Assembly: GCF_020532665.2 (NCBI RefSeq)
Contig: NZ_JAIWPG020000009.1
Coordinates: 1-64,000 of the forward strand
Direction of reading: 5' to 3'
Source of the DNA: Lelliottia sp. WAP21
GTDB taxonomy: Bacteria > Pseudomonadota > Gammaproteobacteria > Enterobacterales > Enterobacteriaceae
DNA: 64,000 bases
Numbering within the stretch: the stretch's first letter is position 1; every line of letters begins with the position of its first letter. The position numbers and the translations under genes were made by a program. Positions 44,738-53,312 of the stretch are shown here, in pieces. The notes beneath the pieces were generated by a model. That model made no database searches. It saw only the letters and a program-made list of their open reading frames with translations, and was not told where the DNA came from.

Positions 44738-45688
44738 ATGACTGCATTGATCGCCCTGGATTGGGGAACCAGCGCACTACGCGCCTACCGCTTCGCCGCA
44801 AACGGCACCGTGACTGCACGGCGAGAACTTCCCCACGGCATCATGAAATTGCCCGACGCGCCTAATCGGCTGATGAGCTTTCGTCTGGCCTTCGACCTGG
44901 CCTGCGCAGACTGGCTGACCACTGATCCCGCATGTCCGGTCATTGCCTGCGGCATGATAGGCAGCGCGCAGGGCTGGCAGGGTGTGCCCTATTTGCCCGC
45001 GCCCTGCGATGCTCGACAGCTGGCGGAGCAGTTAACCCGCATTGATGTCGATGACCAGCGCGGCTTCTACATCATTCCCGGCGTCCAACAAACGAACCTT
45101 CTGCCGGAAGTGATGCGTGGAGAAGAAACTCAGGTGTTCGGTGCAATAGCAGGTGATGAACGCCTGGGCGATGTTCAGGCCAGCGGCAGAGAATCGCTGA
45201 TTGCCCTACCCGGCACACATTCAAAATGGGTGAGCGTTACGCAGGGGAAAATTGACCGCCTGCGTACGTTTATGTCGGGGGAACTTTACGATGTGCTGCG
45301 CCACCATTCGATACTGGGTTTGACGATGCAGCAGCCTGAATATCCCGACTGGCAGGCTTTTGCCGAAGGTATCCGCGTTGCCCGTCAGCAGCCAGGTAAT
45401 TTGCTCGGCTCGCTCTTTTCGGTGCGCACCCGGCTCCTTTGTCAGCAGCTATCGCCGCAACAACAGCCGGACTATTTCTCAGGTCTCCTGCTGGGCAATG
45501 AGCTAGCCACCGCACTGGATGGAATATCCGTTGATACCGACATCACCTTAATTGGTTCGCAGCCGTTGTGTCAGCGCTACCAGCGCGCCATGGCGATTTT
45601 TGAATGCCGCAATCCGGTGTACATCTCCCCCGGAGCGGCGGAACAAGGGATGTGGCAGATAGCGCGTTACGCCCGTCTTGTAGCCTGA
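44738..45688 (+). CDS. dgoK: 2-dehydro-3-deoxygalactonokinase DgoK (copy 2)
   Basis: About 316 residues. DgoK phosphorylates 2-keto-3-deoxy-galactonate at O6. Motifs: ALDWGTSALRAYRF (phosphate-1), CGMIGSAQGWQGVPYL, VPGVQQ-type IIPGVQQTNLL, MRGEETQVFGA and LPGTHSKWVSV (phosphate-2), matching E. coli DgoK well. The ATG at 44738 follows AAAGGATCC; the ATG at 44720 lies inside the regulator gene. It is followed 42 bp later by the cognate aldolase gene, the same dgoK-dgoA order as in galactonate operons. Confidence 0.9.
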   Translation: MTALIALDWGTSALRAYRFAANGTVTARRELPHGIMKLPDAPNRLMSFRLAFDLACADWLTTDPACPVIACGMIGSAQGWQGVPYLPAPCDARQLAEQLTRIDVDDQRGFYIIPGVQQTNLLPEVMRGEETQVFGAIAGDERLGDVQASGRESLIALPGTHSKWVSVTQGKIDRLRTFMSGELYDVLRHHSILGLTMQQPEYPDWQAFAEGIRVARQQPGNLLGSLFSVRTRLLCQQLSPQQQPDYFSGLLLGNELATALDGISVDTDITLIGSQPLCQRYQRAMAIFECRNPVYISPGAAEQGMWQIARYARLVA

Positions 45689-45730
45689 TTTCCCGTTGAC
45701 CTTTTACTCGACCAACACCAGGAACTGACT

Positions 45731-46366
45731 ATGGATTTTATCACCACACTACGTCAAACCGGTCTGATTGCCATTCTGCGCGGTATACCGCCCGATCAGG
45801 CTGAAGCCGTCGGTGCCGCCTTGTATGAACAGGGGTTTCGCATCATTGAAGTCCCGCTTAACTCGCCTGAACCCTTGCTTAGCATTACACGCCTGCGCCG
45901 CATTCTGCCTTCGGACTGTTGGGTGGGCGCGGGAACGGTGATGACCGTGACTCAACTCCATGACGTGGCGCAAAGCGGTGGCCAGCTGATTATCTCTCCC
46001 CATACCGATCCGGTATTAATTGAAGAGACAAAGCGCACGGGATTGATAAGCCTTCCCGGGGCGGCGACGCCAAGCGAGGCTTTCAGCGCGCTGGCGAAGG
46101 GAGCGGATGCGGTGAAACAGTTTCCCGCTGAAGCGATCTCTCCCGTCGTGGTGAAAGCGTGGCGCGCGGTGATCCCAGCGGCGATCCCGCTGCTGCCCGT
46201 TGGTGGAATCACGCCCCAGACAATACCCGACTATCGCACCGCCGGAGCCAGCGGGTTCGGCCTTGGCAGCGCGCTTTACCAACCAGGTATGACCACAGAG
46301 CAAGTGGCCAGTCACGCCGCTGACTTCGTGACTGCCTGGAGAACTTCCTCGCCCCTAAATACATAA
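45731..46366 (+). CDS. dgoA: KDPGal aldolase DgoA
   Basis: The 211-residue class I aldolase of the KDPG/KDPGal family splits 2-keto-3-deoxy-6-phosphogalactonate into pyruvate and glyceraldehyde-3-phosphate. Catalytic Glu is in RIIEVPLNSP (about 40), the Schiff-base Lys in ADAVKQFPAE (about 127), and phosphate binding in PVGGITP (about 158). Length is normal. It follows dgoK by 42 bp with AGGAACTGACT before the ATG. It feeds central metabolism directly; the fused galactonate dehydratase (dgoD) of E. coli is absent here. Confidence 0.92.
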   Translation: MDFITTLRQTGLIAILRGIPPDQAEAVGAALYEQGFRIIEVPLNSPEPLLSITRLRRILPSDCWVGAGTVMTVTQLHDVAQSGGQLIISPHTDPVLIEETKRTGLISLPGAATPSEAFSALAKGADAVKQFPAEAISPVVVKAWRAVIPAAIPLLPVGGITPQTIPDYRTAGASGFGLGSALYQPGMTTEQVASHAADFVTAWRTSSPLNT

Positions 46367-46388
46367 AAAGAACCAAACGGAGTTGACT

Positions 46389-47363
46389 ATGAAAATTCAA
46401 AAATTTACCTCTGGATTATTAACCTCGCTGTTAGCCGCCAGTTCATTACTGCTGGCAAACCCGGCTCAGGCTGCGGATTATCCTACGCGGCAGATAGAGC
46501 TGATCGTCCCCTTCGCCGCTGGCGGCGGTACCGATCTTGTGGCGCGCGCATTTGCTGAGGCCTCAAAGCCACACTTCCCGGTCGGCGTTGGCGTCATAAA
46601 TAAGCCAGGTGGCGGCGGCGCAATTGGCTTTAGCGAGCTTGCCGCATCGCGCCCTAACGGCTACAAGCTGGCGATGGGCACCGCCGAACTGACTATCCTG
46701 CCCTCTCTGGGAATGGTGAAGTTTAAAATTGAGGACTTTACTCCACTGGGGCTGTTCAATATGGAACCCAGCGCCGTGACCGTTAAAATCGATTCACCGT
46801 GGGATACTCTGGAAGAGTTCCTCGCCTGGGCGAAAGAGCATCCGGGTCAGGTCAGAGTAGGCAACTCAGGAACGGGCGCCATCTGGCATCTGGCAGCCGC
46901 GTCGCTGGAAGATAAAACCGGTGTGACCTTTAACCACGTTCCTTTCGATGGCGCGACGCCAGCTGTCACTGCACTTTTAGGTGGGCACATTGAAGCCGTT
47001 ACGGTGAGCACTGCGGAAGTACTCAACCAGGTAGAAGATGGCAAGCTGAAAACGTTGGCCGTGATGAGCGATCAACGCGACATCAACATGCCTGACGTCC
47101 CCACGCTTCAGGAAAAAAACATCGATCTGTCGATTGGCGCATGGCGTGGGTTGGTTATCTCCAGCAAAACCCCGCAAAACGTGATCGATTTTCTGACCAA
47201 CGCTATCGCCGCTACCGCTCAGGAGCCGTCCTTCAAGGAAGCGTTAGCCAAAATGCGCCTTAACTATGTCTGGCTCGATCGCACTGAATTCCAGGCATTG
47301 CTTGAAGAGCAGCAGCGCGATTTCTCCGCCACCATCGCAAAACTGGGCCTCGGTCAAAAATAA
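46389..47363 (+). CDS. tctC: Tripartite tricarboxylate transporter binding protein TctC
   Basis: The 324-residue Bug/TctC-family periplasmic binding protein has a signal peptide ending AQA-ADYP (about 30), then RQIELIVPFAAGGGTDLVARAFAE and INKPGGGGAIGFSELAASRPNGY, the two loops that hold a carboxylate. ATG at 46389 follows GGAGTTGACT; the TTG at 46383 is not needed. It lies 22 bp after dgoA and is followed by the membrane genes tctB and tctA. The substrate is probably the acid sugar used by the neighbouring kinase and aldolase. Confidence 0.9.
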   Translation: MKIQKFTSGLLTSLLAASSLLLANPAQAADYPTRQIELIVPFAAGGGTDLVARAFAEASKPHFPVGVGVINKPGGGGAIGFSELAASRPNGYKLAMGTAELTILPSLGMVKFKIEDFTPLGLFNMEPSAVTVKIDSPWDTLEEFLAWAKEHPGQVRVGNSGTGAIWHLAAASLEDKTGVTFNHVPFDGATPAVTALLGGHIEAVTVSTAEVLNQVEDGKLKTLAVMSDQRDINMPDVPTLQEKNIDLSIGAWRGLVISSKTPQNVIDFLTNAIAATAQEPSFKEALAKMRLNYVWLDRTEFQALLEEQQRDFSATIAKLGLGQK

Positions 47364-47416
47364 CGGTGACGTCCGGCTGGCATCCTCTGGCCGGATAGTC
47401 CTCATGGGAGTCGTTT

Positions 47417-47956
47417 ATGGTTGAAAATCCGTTAACTCCGACAACGCCGCCACCCGCGTCCACGACAGAACGACAATGCTACATTTTGGTCGCTCTGCTG
47501 CTCTGCTTGATCGCCGTAGTGGTGCTGGTGATTGCCAAAAGCTATCCTTCAACGTCCATTTCTACGGATATTGGGGCAGGCGCATTTCCTTCAGTTTATG
47601 GCGGGTTGCTGATTATTCTCTCGTTGATCTTAATTATTGGTCAGTTCTTTGGAACCCCGCTACGCCAACTGATGGTTCTACCCACTCGCCCTACTCAGGG
47701 ATTTGGACGCTGGACAGGTCCGTTTTGCGCCGTTGTCACCTGCGTGGCATACGTCTACGCCATGGAGCTTTTTGGCTACCTGGTCGCGACGGTACTTTTT
47801 ATGATGCTAATTATGAAAATCTCCGGTATTCAGCGCTGGTGGGTTAATGGGCTGCTGGCCATCGTACTCTCCATTACGCTGTATATCCTCTTTTCGCTGG
47901 CGCTGAACGTTCCGCTGCCGGAAGGTAGCCTCCTGGAATCGCTGACTCTGGAGTAA
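47417..47956 (+). CDS. tctB: Tripartite tricarboxylate transporter small subunit TctB
   Basis: The 179-residue TctB-family membrane protein has four predicted TM helices (about 22-42, 58-78, 98-118, 128-165) after a hydrophilic Pro/Thr-rich N-terminus. GAFPSVYGGLLIILSL is the conserved motif of the family. It is preceded by GGGAGTCG and followed 2 bp later by tctA. Required for tripartite transport together with the binding protein and large channel subunit. Confidence 0.88.
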   Translation: MVENPLTPTTPPPASTTERQCYILVALLLCLIAVVVLVIAKSYPSTSISTDIGAGAFPSVYGGLLIILSLILIIGQFFGTPLRQLMVLPTRPTQGFGRWTGPFCAVVTCVAYVYAMELFGYLVATVLFMMLIMKISGIQRWWVNGLLAIVLSITLYILFSLALNVPLPEGSLLESLTLE

Positions 47957-47958
47957 TT

Positions 47959-49470
47959 ATGTCCCAATTTGATCTTATTCTCGGCGGTGTAAATAGCTTG
48001 CTGGCCCACCCGGAAGCCATTTTATTTTCAATTATTGGCGTCTGGCTTGGCATCCTGGTAGGCGCGTTACCGGGCCTGACTGTCACCATGAGCGTTGCCG
48101 TAATGCTGCCTTTTACCTACGGCATGGATCCGGTTTCTGGGTTACTGATTATCTCGGGTGTCTTCTTTGGCGGCGTCTATGGTGGTTCGATTATTGCCAT
48201 TTTGCTCAGGATCCCCGGCACACCAGCCGCTGCGGCAACGGCGATTGACGGCTTTGAACTGACGAAAAAAGGTCAGGCCGGTGTGGCGCTGGGCACGGCG
48301 ACTTTCTCCTCTTTTTTCGGCGGCACCATCAGCATAATCGTACTCATGTTCCTCTCGCCAATGCTGGCCGAGGTAGCACTAAAATTCAGTGCCGCAGAGA
48401 CATTTGCGCTGGCCGTTTTCGGCTTGAGTATTATTGCCAGCATTTCCGGTGAATCACTGATTAAGGGGCTGATCGCCGGCGTTGCAGGGTTGCTGGTCGC
48501 AACCATTGGCCTCGATCCGATGGGCGGATTTCCGCGTTTCACCGGCGGTTTTGTTGAGCTGATGAACGTGCCGTTTATCCCGGTAATGATTGGCTTGTTC
48601 GCCACCGCAGAAGTGCTTAAGTCGCTGGAAAAAGACGAAGTAGTTAGCAAGACAATGCGGTACGCTATTGGTCGAATCATTCCGCCGTGGTCTACCTTCA
48701 AACGTCTTATTATCACGTTGCTGCGCTCCTCCGGTCTGGGAGTGTTCATCGGTATGATTCCCGGCGCGGGGGCAGATATCGCCGCTTTCGTTTCTTACAA
48801 TGAAGCAAAGCGCTTTGCTAAGCCAGAAGACCAGTTTGGCAAGGGTGAGCTCAAAGCGGTTTCGGCCTGTGAAGCAGGCGCCAATGGATGCACGGGCGGC
48901 GCGCTGTTGCCTATGCTGACGCTGGGGATTCCTGGTGATGCCACGACGGCTGTCATGCTGGGTGCGCTGACGCTACAGGGAATGCAGCCTGGACCACGTC
49001 TGTTTACCGAACACAGCAACACGGTCTATATGCTGTTTGTTGGGATGCTGTTTTGCTATTTGATGCTGCTTATACTTGGCCTGATTTCCGTTCGTTTCAT
49101 CGCCAAAATGATCCACATTCCCAAGAGCATTCTGAATCCGTTGATTATCGCGCTATGTATCGTCGGCACCTATGCTCTGAACAACAGCATGTTTGACGTC
49201 GGTATTATGCTGGTCGCGGGTGTGATCGGCTATTTCATGCAAAAAGGTGGTTTCCCGGCATCTCCTGTCGTGCTGGCTCTCATAATGGGGCCGATGGCGG
49301 AAAGTAACTTCCGTCGCGCGTTATCGCTGTCTAACGGGAGTTTTGATTTCATTTATACCCGTCCCATCACCGCTACGCTCCTGTTGTTGGCGATGCTGAC
49401 TCTGTTCGGCCCAATGGTACGTCAGCTAATGGCCGCACGACGCGCACGTAAAAATCAGTTGCTCTCCTGA
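47959..49470 (+). CDS. tctA: Tripartite tricarboxylate transporter large subunit TctA
   Basis: The 503-residue integral membrane protein has about 11-12 TM helices. Signature loops: GALPGLTVTMSVAVMLPFTYGM, YGGSIIAILLRIPGTPAAAATAIDG, GMIPGAGADIAAFVSYNEAKR, and ACEAGANGCTGGALLPMLTLGIPGD, all as in TctA. Translationally close to tctB (2 bp). Forms the transport path energised by ion gradients. The gene is followed after 150 bp by the second IclR regulator. Confidence 0.93.
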   Translation: MSQFDLILGGVNSLLAHPEAILFSIIGVWLGILVGALPGLTVTMSVAVMLPFTYGMDPVSGLLIISGVFFGGVYGGSIIAILLRIPGTPAAAATAIDGFELTKKGQAGVALGTATFSSFFGGTISIIVLMFLSPMLAEVALKFSAAETFALAVFGLSIIASISGESLIKGLIAGVAGLLVATIGLDPMGGFPRFTGGFVELMNVPFIPVMIGLFATAEVLKSLEKDEVVSKTMRYAIGRIIPPWSTFKRLIITLLRSSGLGVFIGMIPGAGADIAAFVSYNEAKRFAKPEDQFGKGELKAVSACEAGANGCTGGALLPMLTLGIPGDATTAVMLGALTLQGMQPGPRLFTEHSNTVYMLFVGMLFCYLMLLILGLISVRFIAKMIHIPKSILNPLIIALCIVGTYALNNSMFDVGIMLVAGVIGYFMQKGGFPASPVVLALIMGPMAESNFRRALSLSNGSFDFIYTRPITATLLLLAMLTLFGPMVRQLMAARRARKNQLLS

Positions 49471-49620
49471 GCGATCAGAAATGGGCAGCGAATCCGTCAA
49501 ACGGAATTTCTGCCCGCGATGGCGAAATCACGGCGCAGTTACATTTATATCGCACAAAAGCGGTTATTGTTATCGTAATGATCTTACACATGAATATGAC
49601 ACACTGTGTCAGGGTGAATT

Positions 49621-50385
49621 ATGGATGCTCAGCCGACCGAAATTATGGGAGTACAAACCCTACTGCGCGGTCTTGCTGTTATTGATGCCGTCGCGTCAGG
49701 ATGTCGGGATTTACGCAGCGTCGGCGAGTTTACTGGAACCAGTAAAAGCACAACCCATCGGCTACTCAGCGCGCTGGTACAACAGCGTTTTCTTCGCTTC
49801 ACTCACCATGATGGCTATGCGCTCGGCCCACGCTTAATTGAGCTAGGCACCCGCTCACTGGAAAATACGCCGCTTTACTCCTTAGCGCGCCCCTTTCTGC
49901 AAAAGCTGGCGGATTTTACCCGCGACACGGTTCATCTGGGGCAACGGGAAGGCGCGGAAGTCCTGTATATCGATAAAATTCCAGGGCAGCAGGGGTTGGA
50001 AATGCGCTCGCGTATTGGGCATCGCATGCCGCTAGCGCTGACCGGTATTGGCAAAGCGCTGTTACTAGACACGGATGAATCAGAATGGTGCCAGCTCTTT
50101 TTAGCGCATGGCGAATTGACTCATCTCCCGGACTTCCTCGCCCGAATGCATGATTACGCCGACTCAGGCTATGCGTTGGACCTTGAAGAAAATGAGCCGA
50201 CGATTCGCTGTGTGGCGGCTCCGGTTTACAATGCCGGAAACCATGTGGTCGCGGCCATCTCCGTCGCCAGCACGGTCACTTATATGCCGGACGCACGCAT
50301 GCAAGAACTCGTCCCCCACGTTGTAGAGTGCGCCAGGAAAATATCGCTCGAACTGGGCTGGCGTCCTCCTTCGTTTACCCTGTAA
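49621..50385 (+). CDS. IclR-family regulator (copy 2 of a paralogous pair)
   Basis: The 254-residue IclR protein shares GVQTLLRGLA-I-AVA-G, STTHRLLSALVQQRFL, DTVHLGQREGAEVLYIDKIPG, MRSRIGHRMPLALTGIGKALLL and DLEENEPTIRCVAAPV with the regulator at 43936; the two arose by duplication. It lies downstream of tctA, 150 bp away, with an AT-rich leader that probably has its own promoter. Two regulators flanking one transport/catabolic block suggest control by two related ligands, or a merger of two units. Confidence 0.9.
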   Translation: MDAQPTEIMGVQTLLRGLAVIDAVASGCRDLRSVGEFTGTSKSTTHRLLSALVQQRFLRFTHHDGYALGPRLIELGTRSLENTPLYSLARPFLQKLADFTRDTVHLGQREGAEVLYIDKIPGQQGLEMRSRIGHRMPLALTGIGKALLLDTDESEWCQLFLAHGELTHLPDFLARMHDYADSGYALDLEENEPTIRCVAAPVYNAGNHVVAAISVASTVTYMPDARMQELVPHVVECARKISLELGWRPPSFTL

Positions 50386-50591
50386 TCCCATTGCTTAATT
50401 TCAACATACTTGAATGTTCACGGACGACATACTGATTGCCGGTATGTCGTCTCTAACTGTCCCGCGAGTAGAGTGCCTCAGTATTGGAGCCTCCAGAATG
50501 AAGATTAGAAACATACTCCGCTTCGCTTCTGTATGATTTTTCTGCGATATTATTTTCCTGTGCGGTGTATGCCACTCATAGCTTCCTCTAT

Positions 50592-50987
50592 TTACCGCAG
50601 CCAGGAGTGGCACCAAGAGACCTCTTTCAATGCTAATTCAGCCACTCTGTCTTCCCCATTTCTAATCCGCTCGTGTAGTTCTATAACCTTGTAAGTAAGT
50701 GTGGCTCGCACTTCCTGAATGTTGCAAACCAGCACAGCGTAACGTTTAACATCAGTCGATTTTGCAAGGTCGCTGCTGCACATTATGCGGCTCTCACTGA
50801 GCAGTTTAAACAACCTGTACTGGCCAGCTGAAAGCGCAATAACATCATGCAATGCCAGTGCGGCGATGGAATTAAGCTGGTCGATATGTAGCAGCACGTT
50901 TTTACCGTAGATTATTCCAGGAGACTGAAGTAGCAATGCCAGACGAGAAGATAGTTTCTTCCCTGATATGAGCAGGCTATCGAGCAC
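50592..50987 (-). CDS. Hypothetical protein, possible winged-helix fragment
   Basis: 131 residues, not recognised. The middle (ALALHDVIALSAGQYRLFKLLSESRIMCSSDLAKSTD) looks like a helix-turn-helix of the OmpR/ToxR type, where S-x-x-Q/E-x-x-L-L-x-x-L is common. The N-terminal 30 residues have no clear domain. There is no signal peptide or TM. It lies downstream of the SGNH hydrolase gene (66 bp) on the same strand, with no good ribosome-binding site, so it may be a degraded regulator. Confidence 0.4.
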   Translation of the reverse strand: MLDSLLISGKKLSSRLALLLQSPGIIYGKNVLLHIDQLNSIAALALHDVIALSAGQYRLFKLLSESRIMCSSDLAKSTDVKRYAVLVCNIQEVRATLTYKVIELHERIRNGEDRVAELALKEVSWCHSWLR

Positions 50988-51053
50988 TGATTTATCAACT
51001 GGCTGCCTCTCCTGAACGCCACAGGAGATACGGGAGAGGCCGTACAGCAGTGG

Positions 51054-51821
51054 TTAGTTAGCGCGGAATTTCGTGACGGTATCCCATGCGACCTGTTGCA
51101 GTGCATTGGCTGTTTGTTCAGTCATATCGCTGTCAACGGGCAGCGCGCCGCCGATTGGCGAATGATCGTACAACGTGGCGAACAGCACGCAGGCGGCCAG
51201 ATAGGTTCCCGCCAGAGAAGGATGATTGCCATCACTGTGATAAAGATTGATTTCCGGGTACGCCTTCATCGCGTTACTGAAGGCCAGCCCGATCGGCGCG
51301 ACGTATCCCCCGGTTTTACTGGCGATATCCAGATAGGCTTCCTCAAGCTTTGCAGTTTCCCCGGGTTTATCCTTGCTGGCCCAGGTCATGAAATACACCA
51401 CACGGGATCCTTCTTTATGGGCAATATCTGCCATTTTGACGGCAGATTCAGTGAAATACTGACGAGAGTCCTCTTTGGCAGCAAAAGGCTCTGTAGAATT
51501 TCCCTGAAAAATCACCACGTCCCATTTTTGCAGCGTATTCTGAAATTCCAGATTCGGAAGATGCCATCCCAAACGCCCTGACGAAATCGTGATTCCGCGG
51601 AACATATAGCCTTTCGCTTCATCAGGAAGCAGCGAACGGCTAAGATCGCGCAATCGGGTATTTATGTTGTTGTTATAATGCGTATAAGAGTTTCCGTAGA
51701 GCGCAACGGATTTATTTTCTCCGCTCAGTTTATCCTGCGGTTTAGCGGCGATAATCGTATCGGCCTGCGCGTTGAATATCAGCGCCAGCCCTGCCAGCAA
51801 CAACATGTACTTTTTCATCAC
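51054..51821 (-). CDS. Secreted SGNH/GDSL-type hydrolase
   Basis: The 255-residue protein has a signal peptide ending AQA-DTI (about residue 20). It has the SGNH block I as ALYGNSYTHYNNN (Ser in GNSYT, about 44), an Asn-bearing VIFQGNSTE (block III, about 105-110) and block V DGNHPSLAGTYLA with catalytic Asp and His (about 198-201). SGNH enzymes de-esterify carbohydrates and lipids; a sugar O-acetyl esterase acting in the periplasm would fit the adjacent porin gene (7 bp away, same operon). The substrate is not known. Confidence 0.78.
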   Translation of the reverse strand: MMKKYMLLLAGLALIFNAQADTIIAAKPQDKLSGENKSVALYGNSYTHYNNNINTRLRDLSRSLLPDEAKGYMFRGITISSGRLGWHLPNLEFQNTLQKWDVVIFQGNSTEPFAAKEDSRQYFTESAVKMADIAHKEGSRVVYFMTWASKDKPGETAKLEEAYLDIASKTGGYVAPIGLAFSNAMKAYPEINLYHSDGNHPSLAGTYLAACVLFATLYDHSPIGGALPVDSDMTEQTANALQQVAWDTVTKFRAN

Positions 51822-51828
51822 TTATTCC

Positions 51829-52878
51829 TCAGAAGTCGTAGCGTAACCCGACGATAACGGCATCATCGTTGATTTTCTCATTATTATTCGCCAGAGTTTT
51901 CAGGTAAGTCGCCGACAAATAAACGTTTTGTGCCAGGTTAAGCAGTGACTCTACCCGCCAGCCCTCACGCCTGTATACATCCTGACCGGCTTCGTCCAGG
52001 AAGCTGTATCCGCCCAGCACCCTAAATTCTTTCGTGAATTGATATGAGAGAACCGAATCGAAACTCGTAAAGTTATTGTCAGACTTGTTATCTCTTTCGA
52101 TGGAGATCTTGCTGGCCGTTACGGCCAATGACAGATCGCTGTAATCGAGCTGTAATCCGCCAAGCAACTGGCTGTGTTTCTTACGGCCATCGGTGGTTTT
52201 TACGCCATCCTGACGGTTATATTGGCTGGCTGCAATCGCCGGAGTGATGTTTACATCGCCGATTTTAATCATTTTGCGGTAGCTGACCATCATACCGTCA
52301 TCAAGTGCGTCATTCTCACTGTTACCGTTTCCGAAGACGTAAGCCAGCTGTACCTGGTGCCCGCTGAAATTAGCGTTCCATTGCAGGGTTCCGTCCTGAC
52401 GGTTAAATTGGTAAGAGTCATCAATGGTGGTAATGCCGTAGTTGTATACATTCGGCGTAAAGTTTTTATATTTGTCTGTCATACGCATCACCTGATACAA
52501 CGGGTTTCTGGTACGCCCGGCGATCAGCTCGCCATATTTGGCATGAGACAGCCCCAGGTAGGAATAACGGGCATCGAGATCTTTATCGTTAGTTTTATTA
52601 TCATCTTTTTCGGTACGAACCTGCCACTCCAGGCGCCCGACTAATTTTGTGTCCTCCAGTAGGGGTAAGTCGCGAGTTAAGTAGAACCCTAAACGCCCCC
52701 CGAGTTGACTGCGGGAATCATCTTTAGCAAACGATGCATCACCGTTTGCTAATTGCCATTCGATACGCCCGTAAATATCGAGCGTGGTCTCTTTATCTTT
52801 ATAAACGCTTACCGCTAGCGCAGACGAACTTGCGCCACTTAATGCAATGAATAATAACGTATTTGCTTTAATGTTCAT
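51829..52878 (-). CDS. Outer-membrane porin, OmpC-superfamily, probably substrate-selective
   Basis: About 349 residues. A signal peptide ends ALA-VSVYKDKETTLDIYGRIEW, the usual start of a trimeric general porin, with a constriction region RYSYLGLSHAKYGELIAGRTRNPLYQV and a closing RYDF with C-terminal Phe. Loop 3 lacks the PEF(G)GD motif of OmpC/OmpF and instead has DKYKNFTPNVYNYGI, suggesting a different pore preference. The ATG at 52878 follows GGGAAGGGAAGC; earlier in-frame ATGs lack ribosome-binding sites. First gene of an operon with the SGNH hydrolase, divergent from the lyase gene. Confidence 0.85.
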   Translation of the reverse strand: MNIKANTLLFIALSGASSSALAVSVYKDKETTLDIYGRIEWQLANGDASFAKDDSRSQLGGRLGFYLTRDLPLLEDTKLVGRLEWQVRTEKDDNKTNDKDLDARYSYLGLSHAKYGELIAGRTRNPLYQVMRMTDKYKNFTPNVYNYGITTIDDSYQFNRQDGTLQWNANFSGHQVQLAYVFGNGNSENDALDDGMMVSYRKMIKIGDVNITPAIAASQYNRQDGVKTTDGRKKHSQLLGGLQLDYSDLSLAVTASKISIERDNKSDNNFTSFDSVLSYQFTKEFRVLGGYSFLDEAGQDVYRREGWRVESLLNLAQNVYLSATYLKTLANNNEKINDDAVIVGLRYDF

Positions 52879-53312
52879 GCTTCCCTTCCCCATGTAAATA
52901 AAGTCGCTCAACCCTTATTTGAGGGTTAAATAGTTGCCGCCGGGTTAGGTGCCTTCGGGCGCCATTTATTTTTAGTTACACTTGTGTGAGGCAGATACGG
53001 GAATTGATTTTTCTCATGTTGAACTGTGATTCAACGCACGTGAACCAGATTGACAACGGATGGTTCTATTATTGTTAAATTCTATTTGTGCAAAGTTGAA
53101 ATAAACACTTTTATTGTTTTGGTCCGAGCAGGGCGTGAATGAACTGTTGATGTTAATCCCATCACATTTTTCAATTCGTACAACCCGCGACAGCCGGGAA
53201 ATGAACATTCCCCTATCTCTGTAAATAAAATTACTTCAGAATCCAAATCATGCAGATAAAATGGATTTAAATAATGCGTCGTTATCGGCGAGATAAATCA
53301 CAGGAGTTTATA
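52879..53312. promoter_or_regulatory. Divergent promoter region, porin operon versus lyase
   Basis: About 434 bp, AT-rich in 53030-53150. A shared control region for the porin/hydrolase operon and the lyase gene. No operator could be assigned by eye; RpiR-type or CRP sites are possible. Confidence 0.4.
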
